A program made the translations under genes and the position numbers. Source: Eucommia ulmoides (taxonomy: Eukaryota > Streptophyta > Magnoliopsida > Garryales > Eucommiaceae). Taken from it: a stretch of 64,000 nucleotides of DNA. The stretch covers positions 40,306,712 through 40,370,711 of the forward strand of contig CM028335.1 of assembly GCA_016647705.1 (NCBI GenBank). Direction: 5' to 3'. The first letter of the stretch is position 1; each line of letters begins with the position of its first letter. Under the pieces are notes generated by a model. It was not told where the DNA came from and did no database searches. It saw only the letters and a program-made list of their open reading frames with translations. Shown here piece after piece: positions 11,702 to 21,540 of this stretch.

Positions 11702-12352
11702 GACAATGATGGCAAAGAAGACGAAGAAGGCAGACAAAGAGGATAAACATAGGCGTTGGACGAAGGCTGGACGATTGCAAACGGCGGTGGTGAACAGACG
11801 ATGAACGAAAGAAAAATGGTGAGAGATTGAAAGGGAGAGAAGGAGCGACTGATGGCTGATGAAGAGAGAGTGAGTCTGAGAGATAGTTTAGAGATGGGTT
11901 ACAATTTGCTATATTTATACGAGGGTATAATCGTCCGTATTATTTTTTAATTGTCAAATGATTAAATATAAGGAGAATGATTAAGTAATAATCTTTTTGT
12001 TTAAAAGTTTCAATGAGAAAGAGAAATCAAAATTATGGCTAAACAATAAAAAACACTTTATTTTTTAGTTAAAAAATTCTAAAGAATTAATTAATTTTTT
12101 CTTAAAATATTAGACCAATATAATAATTAATTGTATTTAAATTTGTATATATCTATTCTAGAAAGTAGAAATAAAATAATTAACTCAGCAAATAAACCAA
12201 TGACAGATGATAATACAAATAATAAGTTAAAAGGGCATGACTTGAACCTTTTACATGCTTCCTTCCCAGCCCAAAATTTGTCCATCCTGATCCTCTACTC
12301 TCTCTCTCTCTCGACAAAATATTAGAATTCACTTTTTTCCTTTTATCTGTAC
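9738..12352. other. AT-rich intergenic DNA downstream of the AAA-ATPase gene
   Basis: No recognisable gene. About 10500-11160 is a degenerate run of ATTCACAAAAAAC-like words. Around 11160-11900 the base composition rises and short ORFs appear on both strands, but their products are low-complexity and match no family I know. A compound microsatellite lies at 11606-11699. Confidence 0.6.
11606..11699. repeat. Compound microsatellite (AG)n(AC)n(AT)n(AG)n
   Basis: Four adjoining dinucleotide tracts: AG at 11606-11620, AC at 11622-11652, AT at 11653-11670 and AG at 11671-11699. Confidence 0.97.
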
Positions 12353-13891
12353 CTAATTTTTCTTCCTCTCTTCATTCTTATCCTCCTCTTCACTATTGAA
12401 ACTTCCCTGCAATTCACACCCCTCTTTCGGACTATCCAACGCCCTCTTCTCCACTTCTACCTCCCTCGGGTTCCTCTCTCCATTTTCTCTCTTCATCTTC
12501 TCCGCCTTTCCCTTCAACACCTCCAACAGCTCCGCCACCGCCTTTTCCTTATATCGCCGGTTCTTGATCAGAACTTCACTGATATCCGCCGGCGTCATTT
12601 CCGCCTTGTCAATCACTTTTTCCAATTCCTCCAAAACCTTTTCTTCCAAATCCTCCTCCTCATACCCCAAGTAATTCTTCAGAAGAATCTTCAGCGCCGG
12701 AAACGAACAGTAACTCATGAATATATGCATATCCATCCGCCCGCTCCGCAGCAATGCCGGATCGAGCTTCTCAACGTGGTTCGTCGTGAACACGAATATC
12801 CTCTCGCTCCCGCAACACGACCAAAGCCCATCGGTGAAATTCAGCAACCCGGAAAGCGTAATCGAGTTACCGCCGTCTTCAACTCCTCCTGAACCGGACC
12901 CACCTCTCATCTCCGCCGGCGAAACGTCACTGCTGCTCCGTGTACCCAAATTAGTACACTTTTTCCTATTCGTTAAATTGATCGAGCAATCGATGTCCTC
13001 GATTACAATAATTGATTTCGAGCTCGTTTTCATTAACAGTTTCCTCAGCTCAGAGTTGGTTTGAACTTCGGTCAGCTCGAGATCGTAGATGTCGTAGCCC
13101 AGGTGATTAGCCATGGCGGCAATCATGCTTGATTTCCCCGTGCCCGGCGGTCCGTAGAGAAGATAACCCCTCTTCCATGCGCGGCCGGTCCTCTGGTAAA
13201 ACGATTGCCCGTTGGCAAAATCGATAAGATCCGACATGATTTCGGACTTCTTGATTGGATCCATAGCCAGAGTTTCAAATGTGCTCGGATGCTTAAACGG
13301 GACGGATTCCCAAGGATGGCCTCTCGAATCGAGCGAACCGCCTCGCGAATTCGTGTACAAAAATCGGTCTTGGTTCTTCCTCCGGATTTCATTGGCCTTC
13401 TCCATGATGTAATCGAGATAAGAATCGAGGATCAGGGACTTGTCCTTCTTGTTGACCCTTAGGGTGAACCCTCTTTTCTCCTCCGGCAATGGCCGCCAAG
13501 AGAAGGTCTGCCCCTGCCGCTGCGTCACCACGTGCTCCCAAAGCACTGCCGCGCCGTTGTAGGTGTCCACGAGACGGTCGTTGTTTGAAAGGCCCACCGT
13601 GATGGCGCTGGAATTGACCCCGCGGGTGAGGCTGAGGCGGTTTCCAGCGGTGGAGGCGGAGCTGCTAAGGTAGAGCTGAACGGCGTTGTATAGCTCGTTG
13701 GTGTTTACACCATCGATCTCGGTGATGTCGTAGTAGCAGTAGGATGAGAACCAGTTGAAGATACGGTTGAAGAGTTTGACAGATGCGAAACGGAGCTCCG
13801 GCGGGAAGACTGTGTGGAGAAGGCTTTGGAAGAATGCCCAAACGCCCATAACTGAAGCGACAGCAGTCCATAACTCCTGCGTCTTCATCAC
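12353..13891 (-). CDS. AAA-ATPase, At5g57480/At4g25835-like (BCS1-type)
   Basis: An intact single-exon frame of 512 codons. Residues 7-27 form a hydrophobic N-terminal segment, a likely membrane anchor or targeting region. Residues about 30-125 are the plant AAA-associated N-terminal domain (FPPELRFA, YYDITEIDGV, LWEHVV). Residues 200-400 are the AAA core: Walker A GPPGTGKS at 247-254, Walker B IIVIEDID at 294-301, the TTNH sensor region at 369-372, and the arginine finger in LRSGRMD at 381-387. The tail from about 460 is Lys/Glu-rich and low-complexity. Wording across the first 310 residues closely fits the Arabidopsis At5g57480/At4g25835 pair, from memory. Relatives are ATP-driven remodelling proteins of mitochondria or ER, some linked to stress; the substrate of this one is unknown. 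Length, missing introns and intact motifs all fit a working gene. It is more GC-rich than its surroundings and has transposons about 2.6 kb downstream and 0.5 kb upstream. A second in-frame ATG is codon 2. Confidence 0.95.
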   Translation of the reverse strand: MMKTQELWTAVASVMGVWAFFQSLLHTVFPPELRFASVKLFNRIFNWFSSYCYYDITEIDGVNTNELYNAVQLYLSSSASTAGNRLSLTRGVNSSAITVGLSNNDRLVDTYNGAAVLWEHVVTQRQGQTFSWRPLPEEKRGFTLRVNKKDKSLILDSYLDYIMEKANEIRRKNQDRFLYTNSRGGSLDSRGHPWESVPFKHPSTFETLAMDPIKKSEIMSDLIDFANGQSFYQRTGRAWKRGYLLYGPPGTGKSSMIAAMANHLGYDIYDLELTEVQTNSELRKLLMKTSSKSIIVIEDIDCSINLTNRKKCTNLGTRSSSDVSPAEMRGGSGSGGVEDGGNSITLSGLLNFTDGLWSCCGSERIFVFTTNHVEKLDPALLRSGRMDMHIFMSYCSFPALKILLKNYLGYEEEDLEEKVLEELEKVIDKAEMTPADISEVLIKNRRYKEKAVAELLEVLKGKAEKMKRENGERNPREVEVEKRALDSPKEGCELQGSFNSEEEDKNEERKKN

Positions 13892-13966
13892 AATCCGAGA
13901 AGATGGGTGGAGGGTGAGGGGTGGGGGTTGTGTTGAGGAGGATGTAGCTGAGGAGAGTTTGGTTGA

Positions 13967-13972
13967 TTTATA
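13967..13972 (-). promoter_or_regulatory. TATA box of the AAA-ATPase gene
   Basis: On the minus strand CCTCTATAAATCAACC lies about 76-80 bases upstream of the start codon, which implies a 5' leader of roughly 45 bases. Only the motif and spacing support it. Confidence 0.6.
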
Positions 13973-13979
13973 GAGGACT

Positions 13980-14466
13980 AGTAGATGTTATCAGGGTAAG
14001 GAATGTCTCATGTCAATAATGTGACTAATATTTCAGCATTAATAAACGTAATTTTATGAAACAAATATGAAAAATATGGACTCGGACGATAATCTCGCCT
14101 AATCTTCGCATTATGCCAATAATATGTGAATGCATGGAATGGACAAGTGGATAGATTAAAGGGATAATTATCCATTAGTCTTAAATATTAGATCTTAAAT
14201 ATTAGATGTAATTTGTTATTTCTCCTATTTAAAACATGAGTTTAGATTTAGTCTTTTTAATTGCGATTTGGATTCGTATTAGTCACGCACGTGCTCATGC
14301 ATTGTATATGGAGCGTATAGAGAGTTTGGCGTCATTTAGACTGTTTTTTTTAGTCTATGTTTGAGAGTTTTGTTGTGTTCTTTGGTCAATTTTGTACCGT
14401 CAAGCTAAGATCTTGGTGTTGTTGATACACGAGGGTGACGTTTTTTCAGCGAAACGATATTGTAAG
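13980..14466. other. Upstream intergenic DNA of the AAA-ATPase gene
   Basis: About 490 AT-rich bases without coding potential, ending at the Tat-E LTR. Any distal promoter elements of the AAA-ATPase must lie here or inside the LTR. A small direct repeat TTAAATATTAGAT occurs near 14181-14207. Confidence 0.6.
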
Positions 14467-15055
14467 TGATGTTGCCTAGAAATGGTAACATAATGAATTT
14501 ATTTATTTGCCTTTGTCAGCCTTTCGTCCTTCCGAGCCCAACGAAATTCTTGCATAAATCCTTGACACCGGGGGGTGGATCCTGACGTAGGTTCTCCGGT
14601 GTGAGAGTAAGTATTCAGTGGAGAGAGAGAGAATTAGGTGCAAAGAGTAATACTGAGTGGTAGCAGAGTGGAATGCACCATACCTAAGCCCTTAACTTAC
14701 CCAAGTATTTATATGATCATTAGCTGGTTTAGGAGAGAGGACGGAGTGCCTCGTCACCTATTCTTTAATGGAGTAATAATTGTTTTGTCCTTTGAGCATT
14801 CCCCACACCAGGCTAATATTTTCCGTTGATTTGATGACAAAGCGTCCTTTAATTGTTAGCGTTTAGGCACACCCAATAACTCGACCCTTTCTAAGGATGG
14901 GTCTCGGACCTTTTCAAGACAACGTTCTTCTCCTGGGGGTTCGGCCTACTGTAGGTGATAGGCTTGGGTCTAGACTAGTCGCGACCTAGGCCTTTGGTGA
15001 TGGGTTATCGAAGCTTAATGGAGTGGGTGACCCAGTACCAAATTTACCACCATCA
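14467..15055 (-). repeat. 3' LTR of a truncated Tat-type gypsy element (Tat-E)
   Basis: Plus-strand start TGATGTTGCC resembles the start of the Tat-D 5' LTR at 51626 (TAATGATGTTGCC). The end TTACCACCATCA is followed by GTAGCCCCTAAACTCC, which in reverse is a purine tract of the kind that precedes Tat 3' LTRs. The flank gtaag (14462-14466) has no confirmed partner because the other end of the element is lost. Confidence 0.55.
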
Positions 15056-15924
15056 GTAGCCCCTAAACTCCTAGGTTAGGTGGTCCTGTCCTGGGAGTCT
15101 TCTGGCGCAAGTTTTGCGTGGTGACACCTATCTTTAGCTTTGTATTGTCCTTCATTGGATCGCTTTTTGAGGACTCTTCCCCTTTTCAGGATTGAATTTA
15201 TTGGTTTCTTGGATTCATTTTCTTTCTGAAAAAAGGTTGAATGGTGAAACCAAAGACACGAGCTTTGGACCCTCCAATGTGTTCTGGAGGTAGGAGGATT
15301 CGCTACCGTGGGAGTGACATCCCTCCTAATTCGCTGCCCTCGACAGTTCCTCCGTCGGAGGCGCCCCTTTCTTGGGAGGTGAGAAACACCGGGCTCACGC
15401 TGGATTCCACTGTTTGCGGAGATTCTTGTAATGCCTTTGACTTTTGTCGCTCAATCCTTATGCATTGCGACATGGAGTCTCTGTAAAGGGCCGATCTTCA
15501 TGTGGTAGTAATGGAGAGCCTCATTTGTCTCATCAAGATAGGCGACGAAAGAGGCCCCCTCCTCCATCCATTAATTGGTTGGACAGGTTGGGGTTATCTG
15601 AGGGGAGCGTTTAGGCTTCAAGGGCATGATGTCGCCAAAATAGGCAATAGAGGGCAAGACTGACCTTTTCTAGGGTTGACGTGTCGTCATGGATGTTAGC
15701 ACGATTTCCCATGAATATCCTTATGATGGCACGCGCAATATTCCGTGCAGGTTGGCTAAGTCGGTTCGCTCGCATGCGTCGTCATTTTGATTTAATCAAC
15801 GAAAACATCTGAGGGAGAGTCTCTCTAGGCATTTCTCCTTCTATAAATACTAAAGACGTGCTAGGTTAAGTCCCCATTCTATACTTCGTTGTTCTTTTCC
15901 TTTTTTCTGCTTTATTTTAAAAGA
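15056..15924 (+). pseudogene. Tat-E 3' internal region with an accessory-ORF relic
   Basis: A plus-strand frame at 15241-15486 (81 codons) is opposite in sense to the presumed element transcript. It reads TLDSTVCGDSCNAFDFCRSI and then MHCDMESL, recalling the C-terminal part of plant gypsy accessory ORFs, but the likeness is weak. The remainder to 15924 is non-coding and includes a TATA-like box at 15842. This may be nothing more than element leader sequence. Confidence 0.3.
15842..15848 (+). promoter_or_regulatory. TATA-like box before accessory ORF 1 of Tat-E
   Basis: TATAAAT lies about 80 bases before ATG 15925, with a pyrimidine-rich leader between. It points away from the gag-pol direction of the element. 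Confidence 0.4.
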
Positions 15925-16515
15925 ATGTCCGGAGTTGGCTTTCATGCCTCGTCGTCTCTTCACCCTCTAGCAAGCTAAGGTGGAGGAGGCCTATGTTGCT
16001 ATTCTTCCCTTTACCACCAACGCCAAGGAGATCGGCCACATGAGTACCCTACGGTCAGCTGTAACTGTTATGGATGACTAGTTCCTCCACATGTCCATTC
16101 AGAAGCTGGACCAGGAAAGAGAGATGGGCATGCTACACATGGACAGTGGAGAGAAGAAGGCTCGTCTTCAGGTGAAACTAAATAACATGGATGACTGATT
16201 GGAGCAATTAGAGCGGTCTCTTTGCTTGGAGGCTCTTTGTCGTGTAATGACGGAAAGGGTACGGAGAGGACAAGAGGTGGGACCCTAGATCGTGAGGTGG
16301 ATATTGACAACCTGGAGGACCAAATTTTGAAGCTGGAGGACCAAATTTTGAAGCTTGAGGACAACAGTGTCAGGCCCGCCGCAATCTGGGTTGGCGTTCC
16401 TCTTCTTCTAGTGATGACATTAGACCTTCTTGGAAAGTGGGTTTGTCTTCCCCCAAGGGAAGCTCCTCAAACTCCCAGGCTAGGAGGAAGGGGAAGAGGC
16501 CTTGAGGTCATTAGA
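15925..16515 (+). pseudogene. Tat-E accessory ORF 1, coiled-coil, broken
   Basis: Starts are possible at 15925 or 15944. In the 15944 frame the codons read AKVEEAYVAILPFTTNAKE and then a charged, Glu/Lys-rich helix-forming stretch (IQKLDQEREMG), with stops at 15968, 16079 and 16197. A frame change follows near 16222. A 21-base tandem duplication at about 16315-16356 repeats LEDQILK within another heptad-like segment. The end is Ser-rich near 16400-16500 in a third frame. It resembles in layout the plus-strand ORF at 27744-28204 of Tat-D. No conserved domain is recognised. Confidence 0.4.
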
Positions 16516-16882
16516 TATGGAGGAGATGAAGGAAGAGAAAAATAGATGAAAGAAAATGGAGGGTCAACTCTTGTTCGTATTTGTTTCTTCCCATTTTTTT
16601 TTTATATACTTCTTTCCTTTATTAATGAAAATGATCTTTCCTTTTTACCACTTTTGTGATTCTCTTGGTGTATTGTCTGCTGTTGATTAGCGCATGTACC
16701 TACTCCTTTGTTCCCCCCGCCATTTATTCGAGTCAGAGTTATTTCGGTGTGGGTGAATGGTTTAATCACAATTGAATTTGGCGTTAACACTTTTGGCGGT
16801 TCCTGTTTGGCGAAGCTTCCCAGACATGCTATCCCAGTAGTCACGTGTCGTATAACTCGTCCCTTACCTCATTGGGATTTCC

Positions 16883-16889
16883 TATATAA
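16883..16889 (+). promoter_or_regulatory. TATA box before accessory ORF 2 of Tat-E
   Basis: TATATAA lies about 103 bases upstream of ATG 16992, followed by a CT-rich leader. Confidence 0.4.
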
Positions 16890-16991
16890 TATGTGCAAGA
16901 TAGCTTTTGGAGATTTACCTCTCGCAATTAGGGTATCCTTTTTTCTTTCGGAGAGTTCTTCTTTCTTTTTCCTTTCGCTTTCAATATCTCC

Positions 16992-17390
16992 ATGGCCTTG
17001 TCTGCGAAGAAAACCCGTTGAGACCTTCAGCGAGAGCTGAACCTACCATTTTCTATTAAGGCGACCTTGGTCGATTATAGTTGCAAGCCTAAAACCTTGG
17101 AGGATAGGAAGATACTCATCTACCCTTGGTATGTGACTAGGTACGGCCTCCAGTTCCTGCTCCCTCGCGTTATGTGGGAGATTCTAACTTTTTATAACTT
17201 TCCATTATTCTACAGCGCCCCCAATACCATTCGAATTATGATGGGGGTCGTCGTCCTCAACAGATCGTTTGGGCTGTCCCTCGGTGCTGGAGAGGTGCGA
17301 GTCAATACATACTGCAGGAGAAGGAGAAATGTGTGGGCTACTTCTTTCATCTGTGCCATGGGAATAGCTCCTGACTGGTGGATGAGCTAG
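16992..17390 (+). pseudogene. Tat-E accessory ORF 2, gypsy-type transposon domain
   Basis: ATG 16992 opens a 132-codon frame with a single stop (TGA at 17019-17021, plausibly a former CGA). After it come LQRELNLPFSIKATLVDY and YGLQFLLPRVMWEILTFY, then PNTIRIMMGVVVLNRSFG. This order fits the plant putative gypsy-type transposon domain (Pfam family formerly called Transposase_28), known from accessory ORFs of Tat-type elements. Its role is unknown. The frame ends at WWMS, and the expected C-terminal extension is cut off by the Ogre LTR at 17508. It has its own TATA-like box and runs against the presumed gag-pol strand. Confidence 0.6.
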
Positions 17391-17507
17391 ATTTTATTGA
17401 CAAAGGTTGAGATCAGGAGGCCGTTCTGTTAACGGGTTAGTAGGAGTTCGAGACATCGAATGAACATTCTCCGAGAGTTCCTCGCGGTGCCTTGTGTCTT
17501 CCTAGGG

Positions 17508-17702
17508 TGTAGACACCGCATTTTGTCCTGCCCATTTAGTATTGGATCTAAAGTACAAGTTTGGATAAATTTTAAACTAAGGTTTGAAGGGAACAAAAAT
17601 ACAAGAATGCAAAAAATTGTCAAGTTGATTAAATTTAGTATAAGTAAAAGTTTTGGGTCAACCTCAAAATTCCTAAAGTTAAGAGGGCTAAAATGACTTT
17701 AT

Positions 17703-17748
<46 letters not shown>

Positions 17749-19421
17749 CATGAACTCACTTTTAATATGAATAAAAATTAGTTACTACCCTTTAACTTAA
17801 GAAAATTTCACCAATTACCTTTGTTTTCCGTTTTGACCCTTGAAACTTTAACTATCACCAGTTTCGTCTTTTTGACACAAAAAATCCTTCTTTAATTTTT
17901 TTGTTTAAAATAATAATCTTCAAAAAATAAAGCAAAAATCCTTGATTAATCCAAAGAATCTATCATGACAAATCTAGTTACTCAAAGTAAATAATACTAA
18001 AGACATGGTTCAAAACCAACCAAACAGAATGTCATCATGACAAACATTCAAGGCCTATCACTTCAAGGTCTAATCAAACATTTAATGCCTCATTAATGAG
18101 CATTAAATGATGAGATCTTTTCAAAATATTTTCTAGTAAAATATCTATAATAGAAACCTAGTTACTTGAAAGTAACTAATGGTTACAAAACTAGCCGAAC
18201 CGGTTTCCCATTACATCATACATTAAATGACCTGTCAAGTCAAAATCACATCAAGCATTTAATGTTTGAAGCAACCCATAAAGACTCCATTCAATGGATG
18301 AAGATATTTTTACCACAATATCTTAAAGAAACTTAGTTACTTCAAAAGTAACTAAACGGTTATAAGGCTAATCGGATAAATTTCCATCCTATCAAGGCAT
18401 TAAATGCCCCTCAAATAAACATCAAATCATTGCATTAAATGCATGAATGACATGTAGAGACTATATTCATTGAATTCATTAAAGAGTATTGAATGCAAAT
18501 TGATATTATCAAGAAAGATAACTAGATTACTTCGAGTAACTAATACTTAGCAAGCAAATCGAATCGGATAACATCACAACAAGGATTTAATGACCATATG
18601 CCAACCAATGATGGCCAATGATGAGCAATGATAAGAAACCTTGAGCAATCAATGCTTAGATATTTAGAAGATTTTGTAATCATTACACAATCTAATGATT
18701 ACTTAGAAAATCTAAGTAAATCTTCAATATTTGGATTTAACCCTAGAAGTGGGGGACATCAAAGGGTCACACCTAGACAAAACACAGCTTGAGGAACAGG
18801 TTGGGTATGCCTGTGCATTCCCCAATGCACAGGCTTCTCGAGCCTATAAATAGCAACCTGTTTTTTGTTTGGAATACGACTTGAACTCATACCTTTTCTC
18901 TCTAGTCACGAAATTCTTTTTCTCTGGTCTCAGGATCTTCTAAGTATTCTACTCCATAAACAATCTCAAATTTTGCCAAAAAGGCTCTAAAGAGGTGTTC
19001 TTGAGATTCTTAGAACAAGATCTCAAGAAGTTGTTAAGAAACAACCAAGAAAAACCAAGAAGATCAAAGAAGGAGAAGAAAGAAAGACATTTAGGGAAAT
19101 ACCACTCCCTTAAGGTAGGTAAGTCCTCTCAAACCTTTCTTTAATTTTGTTTAAATACCATTATATTGTTTGTACATAGCATATCTGGTTAGTTTTTAGA
19201 AGCTTAGATCATGTGCATAGTATAGATATCAAGTTCATATTAATAACATCAAGAACACAAATGATTTGTGCATAGTATCTTTAGTTCTATCAAGAACACA
19301 TAAAACCGAACTTCAATCAGTCCAAAACAAACTTCCAACAAAGGACTCTAACACCTGACATTTACTTTACTACAGTAGTCTAGATCACTAACTGGCCCAT
19401 ATCTCAGGCTTGTGGACTGAC

Positions 19422-19453
<32 letters not shown>

Positions 19454-20385
19454 CTATTTTGTTGAGACCATTATGGCTAAAATTCAGAATAAAAGGGGGA
19501 TCTCTATTCTTTCCAGGATAAGTGTGCACTTTCTTTAGAAACGTTTTCGTTTTCTTAGTTACAAGTAGGACTGACACATATATGATATATTTTTTTATTT
19601 TTTTTTGGACTAATAACATAAACCTTAATACTAAACTTTCCTATGAAAGTAAGTTTGATTGGAGTGTTCTTGACAAAATAAAGTTATCTCGTGATGAATT
19701 ACGTGTTAACCTGATTCGCAGCTATCTGAGGTACGTAGGCAACCTACACATGGGTTCGATCACTTGTTTAAACAAAATCATATTGAAGGAAGAACTACAT
19801 TCGATCTGATTCCCCGTGAAAATCGGGATACATAGGCAACCCTTATAGGTTTGGTTGACATTAAAAAAATAATTTTTTTTTTCATTTAATTTGTTTTATC
19901 TGTTGCTGTTGTTAGATAGTAAATCATTTTGTTTTCTTATATCTAAATGTATAAAAAGACAAAAACATAAAAAACGGGAATTATTATGTTGAACAAAACC
20001 AAAGAAAATTACTTGGACTTATTTAAATGTGAAAATCTATTTAGACTTAGGTACCGTCTTCGAACGAGTGTCTTGGGGTACTTAACACCTTCCTCGAGTA
20101 TAACCGACCACCGAATTTAAAAGAAATCTCTAGTAAGAGACCAACTATTTTTGAGTCAAAACTTGGGCCATTTCAAAATAAAAATGATTTATAAAAATTT
20201 TCGGTGACCTAATACACTATTTAACTCCATGTTGGTGGAAACTTTATTTTTAAATAAATCCCGTCCCATAGATCATTTCAAACTCGACGCCTAGAAAAAA
20301 CCCTGAAACTATTTTCTAAAATGAACAGATTTTTGAGGATTGTTGAGAGGGAAGAATGAAACCTTGTTTTCCTCTTCTCTAGGAC
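17508..20385 (+). repeat. Ogre/Tat LTR 1, lacking its 3' end
   Basis: Begins TGTAGACACCGCATTTTGTC and runs parallel to the copy at 21541. Shared blocks include the GACCCTTGAAAC segment, repeated CATTAAATG words, CTATAAATAG followed by a CAACCTG, and GTACGTAGGCAACCTAC. Similarity to the second copy stops near TTTTCCTCTTCT (about 20385), before the terminal GGGGTACGTTA and primer site. Contains a 43-base poly-T (17706-17748) and a (TA)n tract (19426-19454). Confidence 0.8.
17975..18542. repeat. Degenerate ~180-base tandem repeats with AGTTAC..GTAACT palindromes
   Basis: Imperfect palindromes of the form TAGTTACTT(N)AAGTAACTA occur at 17975, 18159, 18334 and 18523, spaced about 175-190 bases. 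Each is followed by CCGAACCGG- or CGGAT-like words and one or more CATTAAATG. The second LTR shows the same at 22169, 22354 and 22529. Confidence 0.7.
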
Positions 20386-20831
20386 TAGTAAAGAATGAAA
20401 TAGCCAACTAGGAGTTTCCATTCTTCCTTACCTCTATGAGCCTGTTCACAGTCGAAAATTATTCCCAAAATTTGATTGTTGAACAAGCCATGAGAAGGAT
20501 AATGGGAATCCTTGTTATGACTATATGATACTTTACTAGGCTCGGAAACTTTGTTTTGTCTGGATCCAGGCCTTGCTCTAGTTTGAGGTCAATAGTGACA
20601 AAGAATTGATACGAGATTTCCATTCCTTCAAATAAAAAATTTCAATTAAGTCTGTAAATTTAAGAAAAGGACACCCCATCTATGGGTAGTCATGTTGAAA
20701 TTCAATATAGTTGTAAACTATAGAATTCGGAAGTAATGGAAATCTCGTTTCAAACTGAGTCATGGTAAAGCCCAAACGTCTTTTTAGGCTATAATACTAA
20801 CACGACTTTTGCCAAGATTAGAAAAATTGCT

Positions 20832-21537
20832 TTGCGTAGAAAAACTCCCGTCTCCCGTTCACCAGTTCGCAATCATGCTCAAACACGGCAGCATATCCAA
20901 ATAAAAGACATAGATAAATGGTCGAATGAACCCGTCAGGGTATCCCAACTAAAAAAAGACATAGTTTTGTTGAAAGAATCCATTGGTCACATCACAGAAC
21001 TTCTGCAACACCTCCATCAATCTGAGCAAATCCCTATGGCCTTAGCTTCAACTTTAGGTTCGATAGAATCAACAACGATGCATCAGCCTTCTAGCTTTCA
21101 AGGCCCTAGCCAAGCTACTAGAGAGTCAATCCTGATAGGACCTCAACCATAAGTCACTCATACTATGGTTGAACTAAGCCAGAATTGAAGTACCATATCA
21201 GCTAACATAAATGCTAGCTCAGTCATACCAAAGACAATTTATCGATTCCAAATAGAGGTAAAAGAGCAATCTGAAAAGACCTCTCTATTGACTGAAAAGT
21301 TATTGCAGATGGAAAAAAAACTCCGAGACGTAAATAAGGGAGAATCAGGAGTTAATGCCCAATATCTCGATCTATCCTCTGTACCTCAGGTAAAGTTCCC
21401 TGATAATTTTACCATGCCCATATTCGCGAAGTACGATGGGTCAAGATGCCCAGATTGGCACGTCTAACAATACAATAACTGAATGGGGGTGTATATCCAC
21501 AACGAGGCGTTGGCCGTCCAGTTTTTTTAATAATCAT
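20832..21537 (+). pseudogene. Ogre/Tat gag fragment, truncated by LTR 2
   Basis: An open stretch (20832-21152) encodes VSQLKKDIVLLKESIGHITE and a Pro/Gln/Ser-rich region. After two stops a coiled-coil-like part (EKLLQMEKKLRDVNKGESG) leads into VPQVKFPDNFTMPIFAKYDG and VYIHNEALAVQFF. The KYDG and HNE..FF pattern is the start of the Tat/Ogre capsid domain. Two more stops interrupt it, and the LTR at 21541 ends it. The 20386-20831 stretch before it shows no recognisable domain. Confidence 0.65.
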
Positions 21538-21540
21538 TAG

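Noticed and set aside
11178..11780. Possible gene suggested by ORFs of 110, 71 and 62 codons
   Set aside because: Frames conflict, one spans the microsatellite, and no domain is visible.
12396..13973. Several plus-strand ORFs of 66-115 codons opposite the AAA-ATPase
   Set aside because: They lie antisense to a well-supported gene and their products have no recognisable domain; they are shadows of its GC-rich codons.
14638..14829. 63-codon plus-strand ORF
   Set aside because: Lies within the Tat-E LTR and has no recognisable domain.
17706..17748. Long poly-T tracts (also about 40049, 40265, 60219) as transcription terminators
   Set aside because: They are simple repeats inside LTRs and element leaders, with no RNA polymerase III gene upstream.
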